Assembly (NCBI GenBank): GCA_013820875.1 | Contig: JACDHS010000016.1 | Location: forward strand, 1-51,689 | Origin: Verrucomicrobiota bacterium | GTDB taxonomy: Bacteria; Verrucomicrobiota; Verrucomicrobiia; Limisphaerales; JACDHS01 | Reading direction: 5' to 3' | DNA length: 51,689 nucleotides | Shown: positions 17,002-25,847 of the stretch, piece after piece | How the letters are laid out: the number at the start of each line of letters is the position of its first letter | Position numbering within the stretch: the first letter of the stretch is position 1 | Program-made: the position numbers and the translations under genes | The notes under the pieces: generated by a model | Told to the model about the DNA's origin: nothing | The model's database searches: none | Seen by the model: only the letters and a program-made list of their open reading frames with translations

Positions 17002-18393
17002 TCAGTGCGCAAAGCCACGATCTTCTTCCGGCAATGGCTTACCTTTTGTTTCTGGTGCAAACGGAAGAACAAGCAAACCTACAATGAAGATCGCGCACAT
17101 GCTTAGCCCAGCGTAGCGTAGAGGCTCTTCGGCGTCTTGGAACACCCGACTGCTTAGAAGACCAATTGTCCATGGACCGGAGGCAGCAATAAATCGACCA
17201 ACATTATAGCAGAATGAAGTGCCAGTGCTGCGAAGGGACGTTGGGAAAAGCTCAGGAAAGTAAATGGCGTAACCCCCAAAAATTCCGAGCATAAAGAAGC
17301 CCATGATAGGAACCAGAACGTAAACATGCCACGGTTCGCGCAATATCCAGAAGACCATCGCTGTCGAAATCATTGCACCAATAAAGCCGACCGCAAAAGC
17401 GAGCCTTCGACTCGTTCGTTGCGTGAATTTGGTAAAAGCGAGCATGCCGGCAAAAGCGCCCACGTTCAGCATCAATGATGCCTTTCCTTTCCAGTGTCCC
17501 ACTGCCCCATTTAATTCGGCACCGGACAAACCTTCTGCCACCAATTTTTTCTCCATTACCGATGCAACAAGATCAAAGCTGAAAAAAACAATTCCCCAGA
17601 GGGCTATCACCCCCGCACAAGCCAAACACATTCCCACAATCGCATTACGCCGCCATTCGGGGTTACTAAAAAGTGCTCGGTACGAACCCACTTGCTTTTT
17701 GGCTACACCGGAAGCTTTCACCTGTTTCCATTTTTCGGGTTCCTTTAATCGTAGTCGAATAATTAGAGCGAGAACCGCCGGGAACGCTCCAATAACAAAC
17801 ATTACCCGCCACTTGGCCCAATTTTCCGGCATCGCACCACTGCTTTCCCAAGAACTCAGGCCCATTTCTATGAAAGCGGCGCTAACGTTGCCGACTGCAG
17901 AAAGAGCCTGGAGCAGACCTAGCGCATGAGGACGCGCGCGATCCGGCATCACCTCAGCTACCAATGCCACTCCAACTGCAAACTCCCCTCCTACTCCCAA
18001 CCCGGTGATAAACCGATAAAATGCAAAATCCCAAAATCCTGTCGAAAGAGCACTCAATCCAGTGCACAGGGAATACACCAGAATCGTAATCATCATCGTC
18101 TTAGCCCGTCCGATGCGATCTCCCAACACCCCAAACACCAATCCACCCGTTGCCCACCCCAAAACAAATATCGCGGTTGCCAGCCCTACATATTCGTTCA
18201 CATCCTTGTCCGGTGGCAGCAAATCGCGCATTGCAGGGACACGAGCCAGCAAAAACAACTGCTGATCCAAACAATCAAAGAGCCACCCCAATGCCGCCAC
18301 TGCCAAGACGAACCAGTGATATTTTGTCAGCAGCTTCCACCAGGCTGGCTGTTCCTGCATATTCGATGTTGATGACGCAACTTTAGATTCCAT
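17002..18393 (-). CDS. MFS transporter (sugar/aromatic-acid porter type)
   Basis: 463 aa with about 12 membrane helices. It shows the MFS signature after TM2 (GDRIGRAKTM), RFITGLGVGGEF in TM4-5, RLKEPEKW in the central loop and PETKGKPLPEE at the C-terminus, a pattern shared by sugar porters and aromatic acid/proton symporters. An insertion of about 35 polar residues between TM7 and TM8 (VMEKKLVAEGLSGAELNG) is notable. The substrate cannot be inferred, and neighbours do not help. The start is the ATG at 18393, just downstream of the ribosomal terminator, so it must have its own promoter in the 18394-18470 stretch. A 101-nt gap with nothing recognisable separates it from the amidohydrolase. 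Confidence 0.92.
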   Translation of the reverse strand: MESKVASSTSNMQEQPAWWKLLTKYHWFVLAVAALGWLFDCLDQQLFLLARVPAMRDLLPPDKDVNEYVGLATAIFVLGWATGGLVFGVLGDRIGRAKTMMITILVYSLCTGLSALSTGFWDFAFYRFITGLGVGGEFAVGVALVAEVMPDRARPHALGLLQALSAVGNVSAAFIEMGLSSWESSGAMPENWAKWRVMFVIGAFPAVLALIIRLRLKEPEKWKQVKASGVAKKQVGSYRALFSNPEWRRNAIVGMCLACAGVIALWGIVFFSFDLVASVMEKKLVAEGLSGAELNGAVGHWKGKASLMLNVGAFAGMLAFTKFTQRTSRRLAFAVGFIGAMISTAMVFWILREPWHVYVLVPIMGFFMLGIFGGYAIYFPELFPTSLRSTGTSFCYNVGRFIAASGPWTIGLLSSRVFQDAEEPLRYAGLSMCAIFIVGLLVLPFAPETKGKPLPEEDRGFAH

Positions 18394-18470
18394 GCGAGAG
18401 CAGTTTGACTACACATTCTCCGCACGAGAGCCAAGAATTATCGCAAATTTTAACGTGTCTAACCTAAATG

Positions 18471-18497
18471 AAAAAAGCCCGTTCTTGCGAACGGGCT
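18471..18497 (-). terminator. Terminator of the ribosomal/rpoA operon
   Basis: A 9-bp stem AGCCCGTTC/GAACGGGCT with a 4-nt loop (18476-18497), followed on the minus strand by a T6 run (18470s). It lies 29 nt after the rplQ stop and is the strongest intrinsic terminator in the window. Confidence 0.92.
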
Positions 18498-18525
18498 GTG
18501 AAAATAAGGGCAACTTGAACTTACG

Positions 18526-19068
18526 TTATGCTTTGGCTTCTTCAGTTTCTGACGCAGCTTTTTTCTTCCGAGCACGTTTGGGCTTGGCTTCAGTTACTTT
18601 AGCTTCTTTCGTCTCAGTAGCAGGCGCTTCAGTTGTGGCTGAAGTGGCCTCAGCGACAGGAAGTTCAACCCATTCCAATATGGCCAAATTTGCGGCATCA
18701 CCCTGGCGTTGACCTAACTTAAGAATGCGCGTGTAACCGCCACGACGATCTTTGAAGACCGGAGCGATCTCATCAAAGAGAATTCGCACTACATCTTCAT
18801 TCGCGCGCCACTTTTCACGTGCTTCTTTGGTTTCGTGCTGACTGCGGGTTTGCTGGTGCAAACGCGCAGCAGCCAAACGGCGATCGTGCAAAGTTCCACT
18901 CTTACCGAGTGTAACCATTTTTTCCGCCACGGGGCGAGCGGCTTTGGCTTTGGCAAGCGTGGTGGTCACCCGCTTGTGTTTAATCAAGCTGCAGACCAGG
19001 TTTGCAAGCATCATATTGCGATGCTCACTGGTGCGGCCTAACTTGGCTGTTCTTTTAAGATGTCTCAT
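18526..19068 (-). CDS. rplQ: 50S ribosomal protein bL17 with C-terminal extension
   Basis: 180 aa. The conserved part (MRHLKRTAKLGRTSEHRNMMLANL to AILEWVEL, about 136 residues) is a standard bL17 near the exit tunnel. The remaining 44 residues are a low-complexity Ala/Glu/Thr/Lys tail with a basic KPKRARKKK cluster, not present in the E. coli protein. It starts 14 nt after the rpoA stop, the usual order. Confidence 0.98.
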   Translation of the reverse strand: MRHLKRTAKLGRTSEHRNMMLANLVCSLIKHKRVTTTLAKAKAARPVAEKMVTLGKSGTLHDRRLAAARLHQQTRSQHETKEAREKWRANEDVVRILFDEIAPVFKDRRGGYTRILKLGQRQGDAANLAILEWVELPVAEATSATTEAPATETKEAKVTEAKPKRARKKKAASETEEAKA

Positions 19069-19082
19069 ACAACTGTCTGTCC

Positions 19083-20093
19083 TTAAACTGCTTTGGCTTC
19101 TTCTTTTCCTTCGAGCAATGCCGGATCGATATTCATGCCGAGGCCCAAGCCGAGCGCAGTAAGCTTTTCTTTGATTTCGTTGAGCGATTTTTTGCCGAAG
19201 TTACGATATTTAAGCATCTCCTGCTCGGTCTTCATCGCAAGCTGGCCAACGGTCGTAATGTTAGCATTGTTCAAGCAATTCGCCGCACGAACACTTAATT
19301 CAATTTCGTTCACGCTCATGTTGAGCAATTTACGAAGCTTTGATTTCTCATCGTCCTGCTTGGTTTCAGCTTCTTCAAATTCAACCGCGTTCTTGTCGTA
19401 TCCAACAAAAACGTCCAAATGATGTTGAAGAATTGCAGAAGACTGCGTCAGCGCATCGTCCGGAGACAACCGACCATCCGTCCAAATTTCCAAAATCAAA
19501 CGATCATAGTCAGTACGCTGGCCAACGCGTGCATTTTCAACCGCATACTTCACGCGGGTAACGGGAGAAAACAAAGAATCAATAGCAATCACTCCGATCG
19601 CTTGATCTGGCTTTTTGTTCTCATCGCCAGGACAAAAGCCACGACCGATCTTCACTTCCAACTCCATTTCGAATTTCTTCTTCTTATCGAGAATGCAAAT
19701 GTGTTGTTTCGGATTCACCAACTCAACGTTTTGATTCAGTTCTATATCAGAAGCCGTAACTGCGCCTTCTTTGTTGGCCGAAAGCAAAAGAGTTTGAGTT
19801 TCGCGAGTGTGCATTCTGAATAGAACCTTCTTCAGATTAAGCACAATGTCGGTTACGTCTTCCACCACTCCATCAACCGTTGCGAATTCGTGCATTGCGC
19901 CGTCGATTTTGATGGAAGCAATGGCCGCGCCTTCCAACGAAGAAAGCAGAACACGACGAAGTGAGTTGCCAATTGTATGGCCGTAACCCGTTTCAAATGG
20001 TTCAGCAATAAACTTGGCGTAAGTATCGGTTGCGCTCGACTCATCTTTGGTCAAGCGCTTGGGCATTTCGAAACGTCCTAAACGTACTGGCAT
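19083..20093 (-). CDS. rpoA: RNA polymerase alpha subunit
   Basis: 336 aa. The N-terminal dimerisation/assembly domain (FETGYGHTIGNSLRRVLLSSLEGAA) and the C-terminal DNA-binding domain (ELSVRAANCLNNANITTVGQL, FGKKSLNEIKEKL) are both complete. It seeds assembly of RNA polymerase and contacts UP elements and activators. The ATG at 20093 is used; a second ATG nine residues in is possible. A 103-nt gap from rpsD contains a hairpin that may regulate it. Confidence 0.98.
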   Translation of the reverse strand: MPVRLGRFEMPKRLTKDESSATDTYAKFIAEPFETGYGHTIGNSLRRVLLSSLEGAAIASIKIDGAMHEFATVDGVVEDVTDIVLNLKKVLFRMHTRETQTLLLSANKEGAVTASDIELNQNVELVNPKQHICILDKKKKFEMELEVKIGRGFCPGDENKKPDQAIGVIAIDSLFSPVTRVKYAVENARVGQRTDYDRLILEIWTDGRLSPDDALTQSSAILQHHLDVFVGYDKNAVEFEEAETKQDDEKSKLRKLLNMSVNEIELSVRAANCLNNANITTVGQLAMKTEQEMLKYRNFGKKSLNEIKEKLTALGLGLGMNIDPALLEGKEEAKAV

Positions 20094-20120
20094 ATTTTTT
20101 CTTTCAACAATTTTAAACTG

Positions 20121-20153
20121 GCATTTCGACAGTTATTCCCGCAGTCAAAATGC
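20121..20153 (-). promoter_or_regulatory. Hairpin in the rpoA leader
   Basis: GCATTTCGAC/GTCAAAATGC form a 10-bp stem with one mismatch and a 13-nt loop, in the 103-nt gap between rpsD and rpoA, one of the largest gaps inside the cluster. It could be an S4-type or processing control element; there is no U-tract, so termination is unlikely. Confidence 0.4.
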
Positions 20154-20196
20154 CCATATAATTGTTTTCGCTCTGGTGTGAGAGCAGGTTTGGTTA

Positions 20197-20805
20197 CTAA
20201 CGGGAATAAAATTCTACAACAGCTTGTTCATTACCGATTGGCTGGATCTCCTCCCGAGTAGGAAGACGCATAACAGTGCCTTTAAGCGCATTCTTATCCA
20301 CGGAAAGCCAATCTGGAACATTTCGGCTGGTAGCCGATTCCAAGTTTTTGGCAGCCAATTGTCGAGACGCATTTGTCTCTTTCAACTCGATGATATCATT
20401 CACCTTCAATGCGTATGACGGAATCGTGACTTTCTTGCCGTTCACCTTAACATGACCGTGGGCGACCATTTGCCGCGCTGATGAGCGCGACGCGCCAAAA
20501 CCAAGATGAAAAACCACGTTGTCCAACCGTGTCTCCAGGATTTGGAGCATGTGTTGGCCAGTGACACCGCGACGACGCAGCGCGCGTTGATAAACGCCGC
20601 GAAACTGTTTTTCCATTAACCCATAATAGTAACGGAATTTCTGCTTCTCGATAAGACCGAGAGCGTACTCTGTATTTTTCCGCCGGGATTTCGGGCCGTG
20701 AACACCAGGTGGATAATTGCGGCGTTCAAGATATTTCGACGGACCGAAAATAGGAATGCCGAATCTGCGGCTTATGCGTGTTCTTGGACCTGTATAGCGA
20801 GCCAT
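20197..20805 (-). CDS. rpsD: 30S ribosomal protein uS4
   Basis: 202 aa. It starts MARYTGPRTRISRRFG, lacks the N-terminal zinc cysteines of the C+ form, and has the S4 RNA-binding domain (ETRLDNVVFHLGFGASRSSARQMVAHGHVKVNG). It initiates 16S assembly and in many bacteria represses its own operon. It precedes rpoA as in other genomes. Confidence 0.98.
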   Translation of the reverse strand: MARYTGPRTRISRRFGIPIFGPSKYLERRNYPPGVHGPKSRRKNTEYALGLIEKQKFRYYYGLMEKQFRGVYQRALRRRGVTGQHMLQILETRLDNVVFHLGFGASRSSARQMVAHGHVKVNGKKVTIPSYALKVNDIIELKETNASRQLAAKNLESATSRNVPDWLSVDKNALKGTVMRLPTREEIQPIGNEQAVVEFYSR

Positions 20806-20829
20806 ATATCAAATGTGAAATTTCAATGT

Positions 20830-21411
20830 TTAAACGCGGCGTTTCTTACGAGGGCGACAACCATTATGCGGGATTGGTGTACAATCTTTAATTGCTGTAA
20901 TTTCCAAGCCAATTGCCTGCAAAGCGCGAATCGCGGATTCCCGACCGGAACCCGGCCCTTTGACCCGAACTTCCACTTCACGCATACCATGAGCCATAGC
21001 CTGACGAGCCGCATCATTGGCAACCTGCTGAGCAGCAAACGCGGTGCTTTTGCGGGAACCTTTAAATCCGACCCTGCCAGCGCTTGACCAACCAAGGATA
21101 TTCCCTTGCATATCCGTAATAGACACGAGCGTGTTGTTAAAAGTAGCCAGAATATTTGCAACTCCAACGGTAATATTCTTGGCACCTTTTGCACGAATAA
21201 TCTTCTTGGCGCCAGAATCATCTGCAAGGAGCTCTGCCGCAGTGGGAGCGCTACCTGCCACAGGCCCAACGGCCTCCGCTGGTTTTGAATCAGGAGATTG
21301 GGCAGTAGCAGCCACTGCTTTCTTCGCTGCCTTTGTCGGTTTTTCTGCAGCCGCAGCTTCTGGTTTTGACTCCTTTTTCGGAGCCGCTTTTTTCTTTGTC
21401 TCTTCAGCCAT
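20830..21411 (-). CDS. rpsK: 30S ribosomal protein uS11 with long N-terminal extension
   Basis: 193 aa against about 129 normally. The first roughly 65 residues are an Ala/Lys/Glu/Pro-rich low-complexity segment ([19 protein letters not shown]...); the conserved domain starts near [17 protein letters not shown] and runs to CRPRKKRRV. The ATG at 21411 lies 8 nt after the rpsM stop; no better internal start is visible at the domain boundary, so the extension is likely translated. Confidence 0.96.
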   Translation of the reverse strand: MAEETKKKAAPKKESKPEAAAAEKPTKAAKKAVAATAQSPDSKPAEAVGPVAGSAPTAAELLADDSGAKKIIRAKGAKNITVGVANILATFNNTLVSITDMQGNILGWSSAGRVGFKGSRKSTAFAAQQVANDAARQAMAHGMREVEVRVKGPGSGRESAIRALQAIGLEITAIKDCTPIPHNGCRPRKKRRV

Positions 21412-21419
21412 AACAAATA

Positions 21420-21815
21420 TTAGTGAATACCAGCTTTTGCGTTCGGATTGCGTTGAACACCAACCGTTTTGCGTGGCCCCTTACGCGTTCGGGCGTTTGT
21501 GGATGTACGCTGACCACGCACTGGCAATCCACGCATGTGGCGAATGCCACGATAGCATTTGATCCCCTGCAGACGCTTAAGATTCATCCCAAGTTCGCGG
21601 CGCAAATCACCTTCGATCACATACTTACCTTCCTGAATCGCATGGACGATCTGAGACAACTGCTGCTCTGTCAGATCCTTTGCACGAATGCTGGGATCGA
21701 TCTTAGCATTCGTCAGGATCTCATTCGCGTTAACCGGGCCAATGCCGTAAATGTAGCGAAGCGAAATATCGATTCGCTTTTCGCCAGGTATTTCTACACC
21801 AATAATGCGTGCCAT
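21420..21815 (-). CDS. rpsM: 30S ribosomal protein uS13
   Basis: 131 aa starting [21 protein letters not shown] and ending in the basic tail [14 protein letters not shown] longer in-frame reading back to 21905 exists but would run through rpmJ, so the ATG at 21815, 5 nt after the rpmJ stop, is chosen. uS13 contacts the P-site tRNA and the large subunit. Confidence 0.98.
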   Translation of the reverse strand: MARIIGVEIPGEKRIDISLRYIYGIGPVNANEILTNAKIDPSIRAKDLTEQQLSQIVHAIQEGKYVIEGDLRRELGMNLKRLQGIKCYRGIRHMRGLPVRGQRTSTNARTRKGPRKTVGVQRNPNAKAGIH

Positions 21816-21820
21816 AAAAT

Positions 21821-21934
21821 TTAGCCTTGTCGTTGTTTGTGCCGCGCATTCGTGCAAATAACACGAATTACGCCTTTGCGTCGAATCACTTTGCAGTTTT
21901 CGCAAAGCTTCTTAACTGATGCTCGAACTTTCAT
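21821..21934 (-). CDS. rpmJ: 50S ribosomal protein bL36 (zinc form)
   Basis: A 37-aa gene. It begins [20 protein letters not shown] and ends [10 protein letters not shown]. Cys11, Cys14, Cys27 and His32 form the CCCH zinc ribbon of the C+ type. Its ATG overlaps the infA stop as ATGA, and it ends 5 nt before rpsM, the standard infA-rpmJ-rpsM order. Confidence 0.97.
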   Translation of the reverse strand: MKVRASVKKLCENCKVIRRKGVIRVICTNARHKQRQG

Positions 21935-22155
21935 ATTATTTCTCTTCGATCAATAATGCAGCCCTTTGATAAATCATAAGGCGACATTTCTAAAGTCACT
22001 TTGTCTCCTGCTGCTATCCGAACAAAATGCAATCGCATTTTTCCAGAAACATGTGCCAGCACTCGATGTCCATTTGGCAGTGCCACCCTAAACATCGTAT
22101 GAGGCAGCACATCCACTACAGTGCCTTCGATTTCAATTGCGTCTTCTCGCGGCAC
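21931..22155 (-). CDS. infA: Translation initiation factor IF-1
   Basis: 74 aa with a GTG start. The OB-fold signature is complete: [54 protein letters not shown]. The GTG is accepted because the family-conserved start falls exactly there. The first 40 nt overlap the 3' end of map in another frame, and the last codon overlaps the rpmJ start. Confidence 0.97.
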   Translation of the reverse strand: MPREDAIEIEGTVVDVLPHTMFRVALPNGHRVLAHVSGKMRLHFVRIAAGDKVTLEMSPYDLSKGCIIDRREII

Positions 22156-22892
22156 GTCAAAATTTCCGGTTCCGAATCGGTTATCAACACTGTATGCTCG
22201 AAATGGGCGGACAATGAACCATCTCTTGTCACCACTGTCCAGCCGTCATTTCGGACAGTTACTTCCGCCCGTCCGGCATTTATCATCGGCTCGATTGCCA
22301 GAGTCATTCCCGGCCTCAGCTTTGGTGATGATTTGCCATCCACGAAATTCGGAACTTGAGGTTCCTCGTGAACTTTCCGACCTACACCATGTCCTACAAA
22401 TTCACGAACAACGCTGTAGCCATTGCTCTCAACATAAACCTGAATCGCCCGCGATATATCCAGAATTCGATTTCCGGCAACTGCCTGCGCAATTCCATCA
22501 TAGAGACCCCGCTCCGCCACATCCATCAATTGCTGAGCCGCAACATTGCACCCGCCTACCGCGATCGTCCTGGCATTGTCGCCAACGAATCCATTGTAGT
22601 AAACACCAACGTCCAAACTAATGATGTCACCAAAATCTACCCGCCGATCATTCGCCAATCCATGCACAACCTCTTCGTTGACCGAAATACAGATGTGGCA
22701 GGGATATTTGCGATATCCTAAAAACGCACTTTTTGCGCCATACCCTTTTATTCGTTCCGCGGCAAACTGATCGATTTCCCGTGTCGAAATTCCCGGTTTT
22801 ACAAAAGCTGCGACTTCCTCGAGCACAGTTGCAGCTACCATACAAGCAGGCCGCATCGCCTTTAAATCACGTTCAGTCTTGAGAATGATCAT
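22116..22892 (-). CDS. map: Methionine aminopeptidase type I
   Basis: 258 aa. It removes the initiator methionine from new proteins. The metal ligands sit in the expected blocks: [18 protein letters not shown] (two Asp), [19 protein letters not shown] (His), [10 protein letters not shown] (Glu), and FEHTVLIT (Glu). It follows secY with 39 nt between and overlaps infA by 40 nt. The adenylate kinase gene often found between secY and map is absent. Confidence 0.97.
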   Translation of the reverse strand: MIILKTERDLKAMRPACMVAATVLEEVAAFVKPGISTREIDQFAAERIKGYGAKSAFLGYRKYPCHICISVNEEVVHGLANDRRVDFGDIISLDVGVYYNGFVGDNARTIAVGGCNVAAQQLMDVAERGLYDGIAQAVAGNRILDISRAIQVYVESNGYSVVREFVGHGVGRKVHEEPQVPNFVDGKSSPKLRPGMTLAIEPMINAGRAEVTVRNDGWTVVTRDGSLSAHFEHTVLITDSEPEILTCREKTQLKSKAL

Positions 22893-22931
22893 TTTTTCGC
22901 TATTGGCGAAACAATAGTCCGAACGAACAGA

Positions 22932-24305
22932 CTAAAACCGGCCGCGCAACTTACCTTTTGTCAAAAAGCCATCATAACGTCGCATCAACAGATGCGATTC
23001 CATCTGGCGCATGGTATCAAGCATGACACCCACCATGATCAGCATACTAGTTCCACCAAAAAACTGAGAAACATAGGGATTAATTTTGAAAGCATTTCCG
23101 AGAATAATCGGAATGATAGCAATGATCGTCAGAAAAATCGCACCTGCCAAAGTAATCCGACTCATCACTCGATGCAAAAAGTCGCTTGTAGCCTGCCCAG
23201 GCCGGATACCTGGAATATAGCCACCAGAACGTTTCATATCATCGGCAATCTGAATCTCATTGAACTGAGTCGCAACCCAGAAATAAGAGAAAAACAAGAT
23301 CATCAGACCGTATAAAAGCAGGTATAGAATAGATCCCTCCTGCAACAGCAGAGCCATATTGATTAGGAATGGAGTATCCGTATTCCGCCCCAAAAATCCC
23401 AAAATCTGCGCAGGAAACATTAGGATTGCTTGCGCAAAAATCACCGGCATTACACCTGCATAATTAACACGCAACGGCATAAAAGAACTACCTCCTGAGT
23501 AAACCTTCCGCCCTACAGCACGTTGCGCATACTGAACTGGAATCTTCCTTTGCGCCTGTGTTACGGCGATTACACCAGCAATTACACCACCGAGGAGCAG
23601 AATCAAACCGATGGCATGGAAGAGATGAAACTGCGTTTCGCCAGCGGGAGGAAAAAACATTTCATACGCGCCCTGTGCTGCCTGAGGCAAGCGGGCAAGA
23701 ATTCCAATTGTAATAACCAAGGAGATACCATTGCCGATACCACGTTCGGTAATTTGTTCACCCAACCACATCAACAACATAGTCCCAGTGGTCAAAACGA
23801 GCATCGTCTGAATTCGGTACCACCAAACATTATCGTATAACACTAAACGACCAATGCCTTCGCCGAAAATTCTATCTGGATATTCCCAACCAACTGCCAT
23901 AACCATCCCTTGGCCCAAACACAACACCAAGGTCAGATAGCGACCGTACTGAATTATTTTGGTTCGGCCCCCTTCTTCACGCGCCAACTTGCTCAATCTC
24001 GGGACCACCGCAGTGAGCAATTGAATGATAATCGTGGCGCTGATGTAAGGCATAATGCCCAGCGCTCCAACCGCACAATTTTCGAATCCACCTCCAGTGA
24101 ACAAGCTGTACATACCGAGCAGGCTGTCCATTCCACCTCCGCTTTTATCGAAAAAAGCCTTCAGCCTGGAAGCGTCCAAGCCAGGTGCAGGAATCAATGC
24201 AGCCAAACGGCAAATGGCCAGCAGCATCAGCGTAAACAAAATCCGCGATTTGAGCTCGGGGATTTTGAAGCAGTTCGAGAGGGTATTGGCGATTTTGCCC
24301 AGCAT
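22932..24305 (-). CDS. secY: Protein translocase subunit SecY
   Basis: 457 aa with ten predicted membrane helices, the pore of the Sec translocon. Recognisable blocks are LNSCFKIPELKSRILFT-like N-terminus, the plug region after helix 1 with GGGMDSLLGMYSLFTGGG, GERGIGNGISLVI-like segment (TERGIGNGISLVITIG), and the C-terminal RPGQATSDFLHRVMSRITLAGA. The ATG at 24305 is preferred over a TTG three codons earlier. It lies 9 nt after the rplO stop. Confidence 0.97.
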   Translation of the reverse strand: MLGKIANTLSNCFKIPELKSRILFTLMLLAICRLAALIPAPGLDASRLKAFFDKSGGGMDSLLGMYSLFTGGGFENCAVGALGIMPYISATIIIQLLTAVVPRLSKLAREEGGRTKIIQYGRYLTLVLCLGQGMVMAVGWEYPDRIFGEGIGRLVLYDNVWWYRIQTMLVLTTGTMLLMWLGEQITERGIGNGISLVITIGILARLPQAAQGAYEMFFPPAGETQFHLFHAIGLILLLGGVIAGVIAVTQAQRKIPVQYAQRAVGRKVYSGGSSFMPLRVNYAGVMPVIFAQAILMFPAQILGFLGRNTDTPFLINMALLLQEGSILYLLLYGLMILFFSYFWVATQFNEIQIADDMKRSGGYIPGIRPGQATSDFLHRVMSRITLAGAIFLTIIAIIPIILGNAFKINPYVSQFFGGTSMLIMVGVMLDTMRQMESHLLMRRYDGFLTKGKLRGRF

Positions 24306-24314
24306 GATCAGCAA

Positions 24315-24788
24315 TTATTTAACTTGTGCTTCAGTCTTCGTGCGAGTCGAAACTTCACACGCACCGCCAGCACTTTCGATCTTTTGCCTGGCAGCAGCAC
24401 TGAATGCATGAGCGCTCACAGTCAATTTTTTCTTAAGTTCGCCAGTTCCGAGAATTTTGATGCCATCGTACTGACCGTTCGCCAACCCTGCGGCTTGAAT
24501 GGTTACGACGTCAACCCGGGCACCATCATCGAACTGGTTCAAATCGGCGACATTGACGCCAAGATAAACCGTCTTGAAACGAGCATTGTTAAAGCCGCGC
24601 TTAGGCATACGGCGAATCAATGGCATCTGACCACCTTCAAAGCCGATGCGGATAGAACTACCAGATCGCGCAGTTTGGCCCTTGCCACCGCGACCAGAAG
24701 TTTTACCAAGACCACTCGATTCACCCTGACCCAATCGCTTGCGGCGATGTTTCGCGCCAGGGCGAGGTTTTAAATCATGTAAACGCAT
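24315..24788 (-). CDS. rplO: 50S ribosomal protein uL15
   Basis: 157 aa. The glycine-rich basic N-terminus (MRLHDLKPRPGAKHRRKRLGQGESSGLGKTSGRGGKG type) and GGQMPLIRRMPKRGF are typical. It follows rpsE after only 10 nt, so there is no room for rpmD (uL30), which usually lies between them. Confidence 0.97.
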   Translation of the reverse strand: MRLHDLKPRPGAKHRRKRLGQGESSGLGKTSGRGGKGQTARSGSSIRIGFEGGQMPLIRRMPKRGFNNARFKTVYLGVNVADLNQFDDGARVDVVTIQAAGLANGQYDGIKILGTGELKKKLTVSAHAFSAAARQKIESAGGACEVSTRTKTEAQVK

Positions 24789-24798
24789 AACAAAAAAA

Positions 24799-25419
24799 TT
24801 AAACTGTTGCAGGTTGAACCACCGTCGCAGAAGCCTCCGGCGTTACTGCCTTTTTCTTCACTTCCAATCCGCGACTACGATAAATCTCTTCTCGCAGACG
24901 CAATTGAAGAAGTCCTTTCAACGTGGCCTTCACGACGTTCGCGGCATTCTTGGAACCGAGCGACTTGGTCAAAATATCTTTGACACCCGCTGATTCAATT
25001 ACTGCACGGACCGTTTTGCCTGCGATAATTCCTGTTCCAGGAGAAGCTGGGCGAAGAAGAATTTTGGCTCCGCAATAAGTTGAGTACACCTCGTGAGGTA
25101 TGGTGGCGTCTTTCAGGGCTATGTTCACCATTGTGTTCTTGGCGATTTCACTGCCCTTACGAATGGCATCAGACACTTCGCCACCCTTGCCGAGACCGAC
25201 ACCAACGCGTCCCCGTTTATCTCCAGCCACTATTAATGCGCTGAAGCTGAATCGACGACCGCCTTTGACGACTTTGGATGAGCGATTGATGAAAACCACT
25301 TTTTCGCTTAGCTCGTTAAGCTTTCCGTCGCCTTGGGTATCAGATTGAGGACGACCACGGCGGGAGCCTCGCGCTCCACGATGACCACGGTCACTAAAAG
25401 ATTGTTTTGGATCTGCCAC
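24799..25419 (-). CDS. rpsE: 30S ribosomal protein uS5
   Basis: 206 aa with a GTG start preceded by CAGGAGA. After a Gly/Arg-rich tail (about 40 residues) comes the dsRNA-binding domain (LSEKVVFINRSSKVVKGGRRFSF) and the conserved SAGVKDILTKSLGSKNAANVVKATLKGL. It acts in decoding fidelity and mRNA unwinding. It follows rplR by 17 nt. Confidence 0.97.
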   Translation of the reverse strand: MADPKQSFSDRGHRGARGSRRGRPQSDTQGDGKLNELSEKVVFINRSSKVVKGGRRFSFSALIVAGDKRGRVGVGLGKGGEVSDAIRKGSEIAKNTMVNIALKDATIPHEVYSTYCGAKILLRPASPGTGIIAGKTVRAVIESAGVKDILTKSLGSKNAANVVKATLKGLLQLRLREEIYRSRGLEVKKKAVTPEASATVVQPATV

Positions 25420-25436
25420 AGTAGATATTCTCCTGT

Positions 25437-25817
25437 TTAAAATTTCAAGCCAGCATCACGGGCCGCGTCTGCCAGTGCTTTCACTTTTCCGTGATAGCGA
25501 GAGCCACCACGATCAAAGACGACCGAACTGATGCCAATAGTTTTAGCGGCTTCCGCTGCCACACTGCCAATGCGCTTTGCCGTAACAACATTTGCGCCAA
25601 CTTTTCCGTCAGCCTTTATCGCTTTGCTCATCGTAGATGTCGAACTCAGTGTCTTACCTGCGGTATCATCAATGAATTGCACATAAATGTGCTCATTTGT
25701 GAAAGTGACACTCATTCGCGGGCGCTGTGCGGTGCCGGTGATTTTCTTGCGAATGCGCCAGTGGCGCAGTTGCTTGAGACGTAGTTTATCTTGAGTTCTC
25801 ATCTTTAGTTTAGCCAC
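25437..25817 (-). CDS. rplR: 50S ribosomal protein uL18
   Basis: 126 aa, binds 5S rRNA. It contains RIRKKITGTAQRPRMSVTFTNEHIYVQFIDD, GVRIGS-like KRIGSVAAEAAKTIGI, and FDRGGSRYHGKVKALADAARDAGLKF. A GTG at 25817 is used; an ATG five codons later is also possible. Confidence 0.96.
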   Translation of the reverse strand: MAKLKMRTQDKLRLKQLRHWRIRKKITGTAQRPRMSVTFTNEHIYVQFIDDTAGKTLSSTSTMSKAIKADGKVGANVVTAKRIGSVAAEAAKTIGISSVVFDRGGSRYHGKVKALADAARDAGLKF

Positions 25818-25847
25818 GGGTTTTGCCGTGACAAAATTATTTCAACC

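Noticed and set aside
20823-21416. 197-codon minus-strand frame beside rpsK
   Set aside because: Shifted frame over rpsK with Leu/Arg/Gln-rich nonsense; rpsK itself is certain.
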